Notes: generated by a model from the sequence alone, not told the origin. A DNA stretch of 64,000 nucleotides from Plazaster borealis (GCA_021014325.1 CM037471.1:16760818-16824817); one strand, 5' to 3'. Positions 59,801 to 64,000 are shown, numbered from the stretch's first letter. A program made the numbers and translations.

Positions 59801-61239
59801 AAAATATTTTTTAATGAAACCCCAAGGCAGTGATGAGGTTTCACCAAAGACTGTAATAGGTCACACTTTTTACAAAAGTGTCTGTAATGTAGTGACATCA
59901 CACTGAAAGCAATAATGATTGGTATACATGTACACTGTATATTGTAGGAATTAACCATGGCTCTTTGTAAAAACGAGTCCAGATGTCTTGGATAACCTGT
60001 CGCATTAGAGGACCCTGTTTGAGTCTGCCGAACACACCCACCTTGAATGCCACACCATCATTGTTGAGTTTTTAATACCAAATTACAAACCATAGTGGTT
60101 TGAAACTTTTTGGTTTTTTTCAAGCAGAAGAGTGTGGGAGCTCGAACAACACAGGCTGTCCCAACCTGCTGACTAAGAACTGCTTTCTTGTGTTGAGATT
60201 TGGTCTTGTTTTAGTAATTAGGTTTTAAGGGGTGCCCTCTGTAGCTTGATAGTCGGCTTGTTGAATCGTAGTGCCTGGTTTGATATTGTCCATATGAGTC
60301 ATTATTCAGTATATTTCAATGAGATCCCCGTTTTCTTCAGTCTCCCACATGTTATTCAGCCAATACCAACCCATGTTATTAAACAAACTGGTAATGGGTA
60401 TGTCAACATGAATCTGGCTCTTCTTAACTGTAGATCTCTGAACTGATATATGAATTCGTCATTGAGAGTAAATCAGACATTTTAGCATTGACAGAAACCT
60501 GGTTTTCTGGAACTGATTATGATGATAATAAACACATTGTTAGAATCTGTCAACTCTTCCATATATAACAGGAGTAATGCCACAGCAGCTAAACATGGCT
60601 CATGTGACTCATGTTATCAAGAAGCCATCTCTGGACTTGAACACTCTTAGTAATTACAGGCCAGTCTCAAACCTGCCATTTTGGCCATGACAGGTGATAA
60701 GGTCCGTGCAATATAGGTTTAAAAGGAAATATCACACATCTGGTTGCTATGGGTAGATCAATCAAAATCTACGATTCAAGTTTGTTTAAAGATAAATAAA
60801 ATTATAATGGAAATTTTAAATTTGTATGAAGCAGTATGGTAGTCAAACAAGTTATATTAAACAAAATCTTCCATCCAGAACTTAGTCTCCAGCAAATTGT
60901 TTACGTTATGCGCAGAGCTACTTAAAATTCTAAACAGTTATTTTTTAAAATTAAGTATGTTTCAAATGTAAAAAAGAATGTATTTTATGTGGGTTTTGAG
61001 CCACTATTTTTGAAATTTTTAATCCTTGTCTTGAATGCATTTTTCAGGTTGCAGAGCTTCAAGACGGCACTCTGTACATGAACTCTCGCACATTAAATCC
61101 TCTCCATCCAAGGGCTCATTGCTATAGTTTTGATGGTGGTCGAACACTTTCAGCTATTCAGCTTGACATGACTCTTGTTGAACCAGGGTTCAAGAGAAGG
61201 AATGGGGCATGGGTGCCTAGTTCAACAGGTGGCTGTGCT
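23743..61239 (+). CDS. Exo-alpha-sialidase (GH33), five internal exons, both ends missing
   Basis: Sialidases cleave terminal sialic acids from glycans by a retaining mechanism on a six-bladed propeller. The visible exons are 23743-23881, 31404-31497, 35775-35852, 38575-38720 and 61048-61239. Each is bounded by AG and GT. The phases are consistent: one leading base in the first exon, then phase 0, 1, 1, 0 and 0 at the donors. Together they give 216 codons, roughly half a catalytic domain. Asp boxes are SYDIGFTW (exon 2), SDDGGTMW (exon 4) and SFDGGRTL (exon 5). The motif PNEVQVAELQDG spans exons 4-5 and matches the conserved region with the catalytic Glu. The FRIP Arg and acid/base Asp should lie upstream, and the third Arg and Tyr downstream; neither was found. 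No signal peptide or promoter is visible. Confidence 0.85.
24256..24473. mobile_element. Short hAT-like MITE
   Basis: 218 bp with ends CAGCGGCGGATCCAGG and CCTGGATCCGCGCCTG, which are inverted copies. It contains G-rich and C-rich tracts and a pyrimidine run at 24355-24425. The flanks share only ACATG, so the target duplication is imperfect. The ends resemble those of the larger element at 47594-48839. It is non-coding and lies in intron 1. Confidence 0.7.
24535..24670 (+). repeat. Interspersed repeat shared with 34001-34110
   Basis: AAATTCACTCGAAAGTGCC followed by GCGATCACGATGTACACA and AACAGGCTTGTAGTCTTTG matches the order of motifs at 34001-34110, where it directly follows a broken RT fragment. 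The class is unknown. Confidence 0.5.
25270..26130 (-). pseudogene. L1/Tx1-like LINE 3' fragment
   Basis: On the minus strand, 25680-26130 reads in one main frame as the C-terminal part of L1/Tx1-type ORF2. It holds a WTELWGKIHKNFLLDAKDKD block, then YHRIFPTWDKVVRMKI, then CPLCDSDAETIEHLF, a cysteine-rich motif typical of the end of these proteins. The 3' untranslated part runs on to about 25270, where AATAAA-like sequence and a T-run (A-run on the minus strand) mark the tail. It is 5'-truncated, has a few in-frame stops and lies in sialidase intron 1. Confidence 0.7.
26335..26530 (+). repeat. tRNA-derived SINE with ATT tail
   Basis: A tRNA-like head has box A (CTGGTCTAGTGG, 26341-26352) and a degenerate box B (AGTTTGAATTG, 26386-26396). 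It is followed by a body and a tail of TTATTATTAT at about 26518-26527. It does not fold as a full tRNA, so it is called a SINE and not a tRNA gene. Confidence 0.6.
26650..26730 (+). repeat. tRNA-like SINE head
   Basis: TAGCTCAGTTGGT (box A, 26657-26669) and GGTTCAAGCCC (box B, 26701-26711) are 32 bp apart, as in tRNA genes. The region between does not form proper D and anticodon stems, and a CTCTAGTCAATTTTTC extension follows. The same head recurs at 33296-33340, and its downstream part at 33058-33075. It is probably Pol III-derived and inactive. Confidence 0.55.
26915..26993 (+). repeat. LINE/SINE 3' tail with ATT repeats
   Basis: GTAAAGCGCATTGAGGAATC, then GCGCTATATAAATGC and (ATT)n. The GCGCTATATAA plus ATT ending recurs at 29320-29359 and 56522-56566, and in altered form at about 40300. 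It is the common recognition tail of CR1/L2-type LINEs and the SINEs that use them. Confidence 0.65.
27000..28060. other. Non-coding intron 1 DNA
   Basis: No gene is recognised. Several short copies of ACCCCACA occur at 27790-27890 in both orientations. A GTGTGT tract lies at 27506-27522. Open frames here have no family features. Confidence 0.4.
28062..28640 (-). pseudogene. Possible Penelope-like or other RT remnant
   Basis: On the minus strand, frames around 28500-28400 give LCLSYHKNITLISKVTIKTLAL, shorter parts of which resemble the segment of Penelope-like elements between RT and GIY-YIG domains (a TYHPxLxxI...HWxLL pattern). They are followed by an Arg/Lys-rich part and QSKKTHSKKWMNRTCKSC. 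Stops and shifts are frequent, and no YxDD or GIY-YIG motif could be shown. The assignment is weak; it could be another decayed retroelement. Confidence 0.3.
28790..28845 (+). repeat. Short minisatellite (TTCAATTCAA)n
   Basis: About 50 bp of alternating TTCAATTCAA and TTTCAATTCAA units immediately before the SINE at 28932. Confidence 0.85.
28932..29359 (+). repeat. tRNA-derived SINE, full length
   Basis: About 428 bp. The head has box A (TGGCGGAGCGGA, 28941-28952) and box B (GGGTTTGAATCCC, 28999-29011). The body contains CCCCGGTGTTCCTGGTTTGA and the tail is GCGCTATATATATAAG followed by (ATT)5. A 5'-truncated relative lies at 56153-56566. SINEs of this kind are moved by a partner LINE that recognises the shared tail. 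It lies in intron 1, in the sense direction. Confidence 0.8.
29365..30348. other. Non-coding intron 1 DNA with microsatellites
   Basis: Starts with a duplicated 18-20 bp unit (ATGGTATACCGAGCAGTC, about 29359-29398), then a TACATG array (29414-29437). A C-run lies at 29627-29638. No gene is seen. Confidence 0.5.
30349..30836 (+). repeat. Tandem duplication, period about 243 bp, two copies
   Basis: The block from CATAATAACTAACTACATG to GGTAGTAAGC is present twice in a row with only a handful of differences. A recent local duplication in intron 1; no coding capacity. Confidence 0.88.
31404..31497 (+). CDS. Sialidase exon 2
   Basis: 94 bp. It begins at phase 0 after TTTTTCAG and reads SYDIGFTWTDPIDITSS, containing a complete Asp box (S-x-D-x-G-x-T-W). 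It ends YVPG with the Gly codon split 1/2 (CCCAG|GTAAGT). Confidence 0.9.
31498..32980. other. Intron 2, first part
   Basis: AT-rich intronic DNA with A-runs and no recognisable gene or repeat family. Confidence 0.45.
32988..33340. repeat. Inverted repeat with tRNA-like segment
   Basis: 32988-33046 and 33221-33280 are inverted copies (TTGTCAATAT ... GGGTGCCAGTCAGAAGCA ... AACTGCC). Between them lies 175 bp including CTCTAGTAAATTTCTTC, which resembles the downstream part of the tRNA-like SINE at 26650. The head of that SINE (TAGCTCAGTTGGTAGAG) follows the right arm at 33300-33317. This may be a composite of two opposed SINE copies or a foldback element. Confidence 0.55.
33665..34000 (+). pseudogene. 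LINE reverse transcriptase palm fragment (Rex1/CR1-like)
   Basis: A single open frame reads ALFVDFSSAFNTIQPH, then IMIKKLIDL, WIQSFFTNRTQQV, TGVPQGCVLSPVLYTIYTND and IIKYA. These are RT blocks from the first catalytic Asp region to just before the YADD box, which is lost where the repeat shared with 24535 begins (about 34001). It lies in sialidase intron 2, in the sense direction. Confidence 0.75.
34001..35774. other. Intron 2, second part
   Basis: 34001-34110 is the copy of the repeat shared with 24535-24670. The rest is AT-rich with no recognised gene. A minus frame at 34937-35311 has a run of hydrophobic residues but no known family match. 35760-35774 is the pyrimidine tract and acceptor of exon 3. 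Confidence 0.4.
35775..35852 (+). CDS. Sialidase exon 3
   Basis: 78 bp. It reads GPGHSIQMKCGRLVVPGNMF, the sialidase strand pair GPGHGIQL..GRLVVP. The first Gly codon is split with exon 2. The donor is GGAA|GTAAGT, leaving one base that pairs with two bases of exon 4 to make a Lys codon. Confidence 0.9.
35853..37190. other. Intron 3, first part
   Basis: AT-rich intronic DNA without a recognised gene. A T-run lies at 36979-36990. Confidence 0.45.
37190..38510 (+). repeat. TGACGTCA repeat family, long plus-strand copy
   Basis: A dispersed family in this window. Landmarks are the block CAGACATCTAGTAAAACTG and then TAACCTGCCGCTAGAGGGC; TGACGTCATC; CACTTCCGATTTCACCCGGA; TTGATGACGTCAAC; GTGAGCTTGGGAAGTGTG; ATGATCAATGGAGCAGAACA; ATTGTGAAAATCCATTGTGT; and near the end GAGGTGTTCCGGGCAGAA, which can pair with a nearby CCTGAACAC. 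Matching segments in inverted orientation lie at 62155-62540 and 62840-63620, and in direct orientation at 11210-11500. No coding potential is evident. It ends 65 bp before sialidase exon 4. Confidence 0.7.
38575..38720 (+). CDS. Sialidase exon 4, with Asp box and likely catalytic Glu
   Basis: 146 bp; two bases complete a Lys codon, then 48 codons. It contains the Asp box SDDGGTMWHLG and ends HPNEVQ. In GH33 enzymes the Glu of the Tyr-Glu nucleophile pair lies 16 residues before a triad Arg; the Glu at 38712-38714 and the Arg at 61087-61089 in exon 5 have exactly that spacing. Four Cys/Asn-rich residues (CSNCTNLSN) before the Asp box include potential N-glycosylation sites (NCT, NLS). The acceptor is TTTATAG; the donor is CAG|GTAAGC. 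Confidence 0.9.
39230..40285 (-). pseudogene. LINE A reverse transcriptase, palm and C-terminus
   Basis: Blocks in order are FPSSWKVASVVPVFKG, NYRPISLLPIISKIFE, DCQFGFRLSRST, VVALDISKAFDKVWH (first catalytic Asp), GVPQGSVLGP, and the catalytic YADD in LAMYADDSTLYC (about 39730). The C-terminal part holds WLVTFNAKKTKLLSLS, FRLLGLDIS and LDKVQKRIVNLVG. Frameshifts fall near 39855 and 39300. The RT would prime on nicked target DNA. Confidence 0.82.
40288..42404 (-). mobile_element. LINE B, CR1/L2-like, 5'-truncated, inserted into LINE A
   Basis: The piece reads on the minus strand from an ORF2 linker (about 42404) through RT to a full C-terminus. Its 3' tail on the minus strand is GCGCATTACAAGTC followed by (TTA)n at 40300-40325. 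It has no endonuclease, as expected from 5' truncation during target-primed reverse transcription. Linker 42400-41850 contains LINQAKITHYSSQVQES. RT is at 41844-41032 and the C-terminus at 41011-40429. It sits in LINE A between the PILAKLF and SVFPSSWK motifs, so it is the younger of the two. Confidence 0.82.
40429..41844 (-). pseudogene. LINE B reverse transcriptase and C-terminal domain
   Basis: Open frames of 270 and 141 codons with shifts between them. RT blocks are SLKVSYIRPLIKKSNLD, NYRPVANLKYLGKVIERV, a DVFQSAYKPFHGTEAAL block, ALVLLDLSAAFDTVDH (catalytic Asp), SVPQGSVLGPQWF, the catalytic YHVYADDTQLYITF and LNDDKTEFLLFGSRQQL. The C-terminal domain has RLQRLQNTAARIVTLS, LHWLPISQRIIFKLML and GDRSFSSAAPRIWNSLPL, a set typical of CR1/L2-group LINEs. 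Frame breaks fall near 41040, 40690 and at the linker border. Confidence 0.85.
42405..42885 (-). pseudogene. LINE A linker and RT N-terminus
   Basis: A minus-strand frame reads FHEARNRCKRVLEDAKKQYA, then DFWRIANSVLNRNKSSIPPL, PQDRANLFADNFASNS and SLDASKATGPDGIPVIVLK, ending SPILAKLF. This is the standard stretch between endonuclease and RT in Jockey/I-type LINEs. It is cut at 42405 by LINE B. Confidence 0.82.
42886..43487. mobile_element. Unclassified 0.6-kb insert in LINE A with internal duplication
   Basis: It separates the LINE A endonuclease (ending AHRNHFF on the minus strand) from the linker (beginning FKKYHLSG). Inside, 42912-43023 and 43120-43229 are near-identical: GCAGTCGCTGACTGCACC, a TTAGACGTTCGTG-like phrase, then a CTTCTAAAATGGTTTCAATA block and TTCACTGAATCCCCAGAA. 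The palindrome GCAGTCGCTGACTGC and related GACCGCACCGTTAATGAC motifs recur near the other end. No transposase is seen. Confidence 0.6.
43488..44460 (-). pseudogene. LINE A endonuclease domain
   Basis: Minus-strand frames give an apurinic-type endonuclease: NIRGFRSNFTSVQSF, SPDLLALSESRLN, GLGVYVNETLPLAC, FLYRSPSSSS, LLDLFLCSNPEDC and IGNSDHSIVSV, the last with the conserved SDH. This enzyme nicks target DNA for LINE integration. Frame breaks occur near 44014 and 43860. Confidence 0.82.
44481..45330. other. Region upstream of LINE A, GC-rich, no clear gene
   Basis: May include the 5' untranslated region or a decayed first ORF of LINE A (minus strand). 44880-44930 is a purine-rich AGAGGGAAAG tract. 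45060-45200 is GC-rich with overlapping frames in all phases and a repeated AGCCGGAGGG motif. No protein family is recognised. Confidence 0.4.
45332..45679. mobile_element. TTAA-type MITE, copy 2
   Basis: 45336-45675 with inverted ends AGGTAGGGTCATAGATTGG and AGGTACGGTCATATTTTGG (complement of the right end). Flanks are TTAA and TCAA. It shares the internal block TTTATACTATCAACA and the TGCTTCTCACCAAG region with the other two copies. Confidence 0.7.
45991..46364. mobile_element. TTAA-type MITE, copy 3
   Basis: 45995-46360 with ends AGGCATCGTTCACGTTTGG and AGGCACTGTAAACGTTTGG (complement of the right end). Both sides are flanked by TTAA (45991-45994, 46361-46364). An internal hairpin, AACTTCTTGCAAGAAGTT, lies at about 46179-46197. 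Non-coding; a piggyBac- or Kolobok-type transposase is the likely mover. Confidence 0.82.
46595..47593. mobile_element. MITE with 9-bp target duplication, outer element of a double insertion
   Basis: 46604-47585 (982 bp) has inverted ends TAGTCTGGTTCCCTGACC and the complement of GGTCTGGGAACCAGACTA. The left flank is GATATAACA (46595-46603). The right flank is GATATAAC (47586-47593), and its ninth base, A, is now at 48848, displaced by the hAT-like element that landed in this duplication. A 9-bp duplication suggests a Mutator-like transposase. No transposase frame is present. Confidence 0.8.
47594..48847. mobile_element. hAT-like non-autonomous element inserted in the duplication of its neighbour
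   Basis: 47594-48839 (1246 bp) with ends CAGCGGCGTAGCTAGG and the complement of CCGTGGCTACGCCGCTG. Perfect 8-bp duplications, GATATAAC, lie at 47586-47593 and 48840-48847. G-rich subterminal tracts (GTGGGGGGGC) occur at both ends. The interior has no transposase; a 110-codon plus frame at 48222-48554 has no family features. Confidence 0.85.
48848..50590. other. Region between the double MITE and DIRS copy 2
   Basis: It contains the 180-bp hairpin at 49159-49338 (separate entry) and otherwise AT-rich DNA. Plus frames at 49345-49734 (129 codons) and 50191-50562 (123 codons) show no known motif, and the second is Leu/Phe-rich. I do not call them genes. The expected left terminal repeat of DIRS copy 2 is not found here. 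Confidence 0.4.
49159..49338. repeat. Long hairpin (foldback), arms about 75 bp
   Basis: GGGAATAAAAGAGTAG at the left and CTACTCTTTTATTCCC at the right are exact complements. Inner arm segments match too, through GCAGGGTCGTGGCCGTGCGA. The loop of about 30 bp contains GCTCGGGCCTTTAT twice. It may be a palindromic MITE; no clear target duplication is seen. Confidence 0.8.
50921..52317 (+). pseudogene. gag: DIRS copy 2 gag, with stop and frameshift
   Basis: A basic start (TKRKKKKKDSVSTTDFMKA) corresponds to the KKKSKK tract of copy 1. The frame runs to a TGA at 51335-51337, where copy 1 has Ile in RDMIRVL. The downstream frame continues with LPDDSQPDQPASCESF, then a shift near 51515 leads into GTAKDKLTGDSS, SAFLLLLSEYIVCAC, MLAVAFRCLGEGLRFSLDQF and a basic tail (EAKRIDIADKLSLRK). 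The Arg in EAKRID is the residue turned into the stop codon of copy 1 gag. Confidence 0.8.
52254..53510 (+). pseudogene. DIRS copy 2 RT/RNase H lacking the YxDD region
   Basis: RT begins in shifted frames and reaches EWRPIINLKPLNQFV and SLDFKDA (about 52740-52765), the first catalytic Asp block. Soon after (near 52830) the sequence jumps to the RNase H motif WHINVLELQAIINAL. The whole palm segment with YLDD is therefore deleted. RNase H continues with KTDNTTVVAYINRQGG and, after shifts, DALSRGW, and ends with a segment like that of copy 1 (HIDLFASV, AFPLISLLPRVSGKLE, LLIAPFWPRKPWF). Confidence 0.78.
53466..54584 (+). pseudogene. DIRS copy 2 tyrosine recombinase, frameshifted
   Basis: Three frame pieces cover the family. 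An N-terminal part ends RRLSTRR (about 53590). The core begins near 53700 and includes ERPPVRKLVPSWDLKQVLG and the first catalytic Arg in ATARRSSEIHALTL (about 53965-54005). A third piece at 54270-54584 contains HDVRAVATSWALFRG with the H-x-x-R box and the nucleophile in FTSCYLRDVLQTG. Shifts fall near 53600 and 54160. The C-terminal tail is intact here, in contrast to copy 1. Confidence 0.83.
54720..55524. mobile_element. Foldback element with about 280-bp arms inside DIRS copy 2
   Basis: 54729/54730-55515 starts GGTCATACTAATTAGCGTC and ends in the complement of GGTCGTACTAATTAGCGTC. The arms run about 54730-55008 and 55232-55515, around a loop of about 220 bp. Direct 9-bp repeats CAATAGTAG flank it (54720-54728 and 55516-55524), fitting a Mutator-like duplication. 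The arms contain runs of CACGACAACTCAAGACAAC. No coding frame. Confidence 0.85.
55516..55620. repeat. Internal complementary region of DIRS copy 2
   Basis: 55516-55555 (AATAGTAGTGCTATTTGGGT to GAAGTGGAC) should mirror the missing left end; GTGGAC matches copy 1. 55555-55620 (CCCCACAGTAGTG to ACTTACCCAAATTGCAT) is the reverse complement of the extreme right end at 55790-55862. Confidence 0.82.
55665..55862 (-). repeat. Right terminal repeat of DIRS copy 2
   Basis: Runs from AAGAGGAAGTAACATGG through AATATGCAATAGTAGTGC to the end CACTACTGTGGGGAGGG. It parallels the right repeat of copy 1 in position and in the GAGGAAG start and GTAAGTA...TAGACC end. Confidence 0.8.
56153..56566 (+). repeat. 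SINE copy, 5'-truncated, with nested MITE
   Basis: 56153-56197 and 56332-56566 align with the middle and 3' part of the SINE at 28932-29359 (GTGTGTTGTG..AATGCA; GGGGTTCGCCCCGGTGTTCC; GCGCTATATAAGAACCC; (ATT)n). A short duplication (AGAAGGGGTTC twice, 56331-56357) adjoins the inserted MITE. Confidence 0.78.
56198..56331. mobile_element. Small palindromic MITE (GGGCCCAATTTCAT ends)
   Basis: About 133 bp. The left end AGGGCCCAATTTCATGGCTC and the right end are complementary through GGTAAGCAG. It interrupts the SINE. Ends of this kind recur in marine invertebrate genomes, to my knowledge. Confidence 0.75.
56570..58838. other. Intron 4 DNA without a recognised gene
   Basis: It contains a perfect 26-bp palindrome at 57495-57520, GT-rich phrases at 57295-57400 and a short array of AGCTCGGGTTGGT units at 58703-58740. 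Open frames are short and without motifs. Confidence 0.4.
58840..59121. mobile_element. Palindromic MITE (AAAGGGACACGTTGCC ends), copy 1
   Basis: Inverted ends AAAGGGACACGTTGCCTTG. The centre is an almost perfect palindrome around GTCAAAAAGTTGAC with arms ACGGTCGGCCATTTTGTGGA. The right arm lacks about 100 bp present in copy 2 at 61504-61885. Confidence 0.82.
59122..60390. other. Intron 4 DNA without a recognised gene
   Basis: AT-rich, with one TGACGTCA at about 59490. No coding or repeat family beyond this was recognised. Confidence 0.4.
60390..60700 (+). pseudogene. LINE remnant: endonuclease start joined to RT start
   Basis: 60403-60440 reads NLALLNCRSLN, the start of a LINE endonuclease. 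A shifted frame follows with ESKSDILALTETWFSGTDYD (about 60470-60520). By 60590-60690 the frame is a LINE RT start with HVTHVIKKPSLDLNTLSN and YRPVSNLPF. More than 1 kb of ORF2 is therefore missing between the two parts. It lies in intron 4, sense orientation. Confidence 0.65.
61048..61239 (+). CDS. Sialidase exon 5, with triad Arg and Asp box
   Basis: 192 bp, 64 codons, phase 0 at both ends. It begins VAELQDGTLYMNSR, where the Arg (61087-61089) is the likely second member of the Arg triad, then PRAHCYSFDGGRTL, an Asp box with Trp replaced by Leu. It ends PSSTGGCA at GCT|GTGAGT. The preceding acceptor is TTTTTCAG. The next exon, expected to start with the conserved strand before the third Arg, was not found in the remaining 2.8 kb. 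Confidence 0.88.
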
Positions 61240-61503
61240 GTGAGTAAATTATTTCCTGTGATCATTTCTTTATTTTACACTATTTCTTTGATGTTCATTT
61301 TATTATTAAATATTAACAGCGCTTTTCTTTGGTGATAAACTTTTTTCTTGGAAGCAGTGGTTTAAAAACAAGCTGGCAGTCGACGAATTTCACCGTCTTA
61401 TGTACTTGGGTGTTGGTGCCAGTTACTATTTTAAAAAGAAAACAAAAATAGGCTGGAGAAAGTAAATAATGAACAACTTTCTGCAACAATATCTTCAAAC
61501 ATT

Positions 61504-61885
61504 AAAGGGACACGTTGCCTTGGATCGGGCGAGTTGGTCTATAAAAAGCAGTTGTATCAGTTTGTTATAAAATTCATACAGTTAGAAAGATGTTTTAAAA
61601 GTAGAATACAATGATCCACACAAATATGTCTCGAAATTGCGTGGTTTTCCTTTTACATCGTGAACAAACACGGTCGGCCATTTTGTGGCATTTTGACTCC
61701 ACAAAATGGCCGACCGTGTTTGTTCGCAAAGTAAAAGGAAAACCACGCAATTTCGAGGCATATTTGTGTGGATCATTGTATTCTACTTTTATAACGTCTT
61801 TCTAACCATATGCATTTTATAACAAACGGTTTCAAACGCTTTTTTTTAGACCAACTCGTCCGATCCAAGGCAACGTGTCCCTTTA
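61504..61885. mobile_element. Palindromic MITE (AAAGGGACACGTTGCC ends), copy 2
   Basis: About 382 bp, nearly a perfect palindrome over its whole length, with ends AAAGGGACACGTTGCCTTGG and centre GGCATTTTGACTCCACAAAATGG-like arms. It starts 265 bp after the donor of exon 5. It may use a TA or TTAA target. Confidence 0.85.
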
Positions 61886-62154
61886 AAGTTATGTTTGAAT
61901 TGTTAACAACATTATTTACACTGTCCTAAATAATGTGCTTTGGCCCCAATGAAGCTCTACAAATGAAAAAGCATATCTCCAGTATATGGTCTAAACATTT
62001 AGTACGAAGAGTTCCTTTAGCGAATTCAACTAAATTCCAACCTATTGGATATGTCATGTTGTTTCAGTATGAAATCATGATACTTTATCTTTTTGTCCAA
62101 CCAACCCAAACCCCTCTGTGTTCGTTTTTACGAACACTTAATTTCTAGTTATTA

Positions 62155-63620
62155 TTATCAGGTGTCAAATTACAAGCATTTTTTACATTAAATATTTAAA
62201 TCTTTGAAAATCTGTATCAAATCAAGGATAAGGGATCCTTGGTTGCTTTTTGCAAGATTATACAAACATAATATAGGTCTTTATTTTTTATTGTGTGCGT
62301 GACATTACATGACCTCTATTTTCAGTCAAAACCGGAAGTGCCTTGTAATTTAAAAGTGGCAACTTTTTGAGAGTTGTTTTCAACGATGTTGTACTCCGTC
62401 ATGGGTCTGGTTTAAAAAAGCAAGACCATTGGCGTCATCAAATCAAAGAGTGCTCTCTAGCGGCAGGTTAAAAACAGTTCAAAATACACTTTTACAAGAT
62501 GTCTGTGGCAAAGTTTATGATAATTGTTTCAAAATTGGTATACATAATGGCCTTCATGCAGACAACATATGTGTGTAGTCGTAGATTGATGACGTCATCA
62601 TGTGTCACGTGGTATTGCCTTAAAGGTACACTTTTTAAAGCCGTCTATCTGCCAATCAAAAGTTTTGACTGTGTTGTTAACCAACGACATTGACTGCTGA
62701 AGGTTGTGGTGACGTCATTAGAGTATTTAAAAAATAATAATATCAATTTTACCACTTATTACATATCTTGAGAAGAAAGCAATCTGCAATAAAATTCTAT
62801 TTAATATCGGGCTTGTACTCCCAGAAACCGAACACCTAGAGTTTATACTTCTGCTTCTTTTTCTTCTTCTTTTCCCCCGAGATTTTCGGGTAACTTAGAC
62901 ACACTTCCCAAGCTCACATAAACTTGAACAGATATTTATAAGAAGATGAAACCGCTTCAATGACTTCATAATGACGTCATCAGGTGTCAAATTACAAGCA
63001 TTTTAAACATTAAATATTTAAATCTTGGGAAAATTTGTATCAAATCAAGGATAAGAGACCCCAGGTTGCTTTCAAAGCTCATATAAACTTGAAACTTTAC
63101 ATATAGTTAGATATTCAGTAGGAAATAAAACCGCTGCAGTTACATCATGATGACCTCATCAGGTATTGAAGTCAAAGTTTAATATTTGAAAAAATCATAA
63201 CTCCTGAACCCCAAATTAAATTGTTACAATCTATACATCATCAGAAAGAGCTGTAAACACTGCACAAACGCGACACAGAGTATGGCCCCATTTGACATTG
63301 ACTTCCAGTTCACACCGAAAGTTGAAAATTTCAAAAATTCATATCTCAATAACTACTTATCATTTCATCACATTTTTACATCAGGTTGTAGGTCCGTGGG
63401 CCTGATCAAACTTTTGCACAGAGATGATACCAATTTGACCTTAACTTCTGCTCAAAATCGGATGTTAAAGTCCAAGATGCATGTATTGTCCTGCATGTAA
63501 ACTGTGTATACTGCAAAAGCACTATAGCTGGCTGTTCCGCTCCATTGATCATCTGGTTCAAAGTCCACGAAGCCTGATTTGGCATTGGGCTTTGTAAGTC
63601 TAATGCACGCAAACCCCAAT
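62155..63620 (-). repeat. TGACGTCA repeat family, inverted copies
   Basis: 62155-62540 is the inverted match of 37190-37610. 62840-63260 and 63290-63620 match, inverted, parts of 37550-37700 and 37900-38380. TGACGTCA or one-off versions occur at about 62590, 62706, 62972 and 63146. The segments are in a different order from the plus-strand copy, so this is either a tandem of units or a rearranged element. Confidence 0.65.
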
Positions 63621-64000
63621 ATAGTGAGCATTTTTGTCGGCTAACTACATGTAAGACACACTTTCCAAACTTCCTGAACCCCAAAAGCTGTTTCGATAAT
63701 CCATACGTCTTATGAAAGGGCTTAACCTACTTCATTAAAGTTGCACTGACATGAACCAATTTGACCTTGTCTTCCGGTCGAAACATTAAGTTAAGGTGAA
63801 AAATATATTCCAAGACCTCGTTTTGAGGCCTGCAAACAATCCGATCTGAAATTTGTACATGGTTTCTCTGCAAGCAATAAAGTTTGACTCCTAGGCATTC
63901 CAATTTAAAGATTAATGATGCCATTATCTTCAACAGCGCCGTCTCGTCATCGGGTGTCGAATAACATTAAATCAAAGTTTAACATGTGAAACAAATCATA

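Overview
The window looks like nuclear DNA of a marine invertebrate deuterostome, most likely an echinoderm (a sea star or relative). The genomic style points there: split genes with long introns, DIRS-type retroelements, a CsRN1-like Gypsy element, many decayed LINEs, tRNA-derived SINEs ending in ATT repeats, and MITE families with ends such as CAGGGCCCAATTTCAT. This is an inference from repeat content and not a species identification. No prokaryotic operon, CRISPR array or rRNA gene is present.

The only host gene recognised is a plus-strand exo-alpha-sialidase of glycoside hydrolase family 33. Five internal exons are visible at 23743-23881, 31404-31497, 35775-35852, 38575-38720 and 61048-61239. 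All have AG/GT borders and their reading phases match in order. They cover the middle of the catalytic domain, with three Asp boxes, the likely catalytic Glu at the end of exon 4 and a triad Arg in exon 5. The first and last exons were not found, so the gene probably extends past both edges or has very diverged exons here. Its fourth visible intron is about 22.3 kb and is filled with transposons.

Layout. 85-6488 is a near full-length DIRS-like (tyrosine recombinase) retrotransposon, with inverted terminal repeats, an internal complementary region and gag, RT/RNase H and recombinase genes. All its genes are damaged, and its gag is split by a 979-bp hAT-type MITE with a perfect 8-bp target duplication. 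7.8-10.4 kb holds a LINE tail, a TTAA-type MITE and an old Gypsy gag/protease remnant. 12.87-17.85 kb is a CsRN1-like Ty3/Gypsy element with two LTRs; the 3' LTR carries an internally deleted mariner-like element. 18.2-21.2 kb is a minus-strand LINE relic. 21.2-38.7 kb is mostly non-coding, with four sialidase exons, SINEs, a Tx1/L1-like LINE tail and tandem duplications. 39.1-44.5 kb is a LINE interrupted by a second LINE and by a 0.6-kb insert. 45.3-49.3 kb holds TTAA MITEs, two elements inserted one after the other at the same GATATAAC site, and a large hairpin. 50.6-55.86 kb is a second DIRS-like element whose lesions differ from those of the first and which carries a 786-bp foldback element. 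56-64 kb holds a SINE with a nested MITE, two copies of a palindromic MITE around the fifth exon, a LINE relic and a family of repeats rich in TGACGTCA.

Nearly everything outside the sialidase exons is mobile DNA in several layers of insertion. Target-site duplications and reading-frame continuity allow several relative insertion orders to be read. No intact autonomous element was found.
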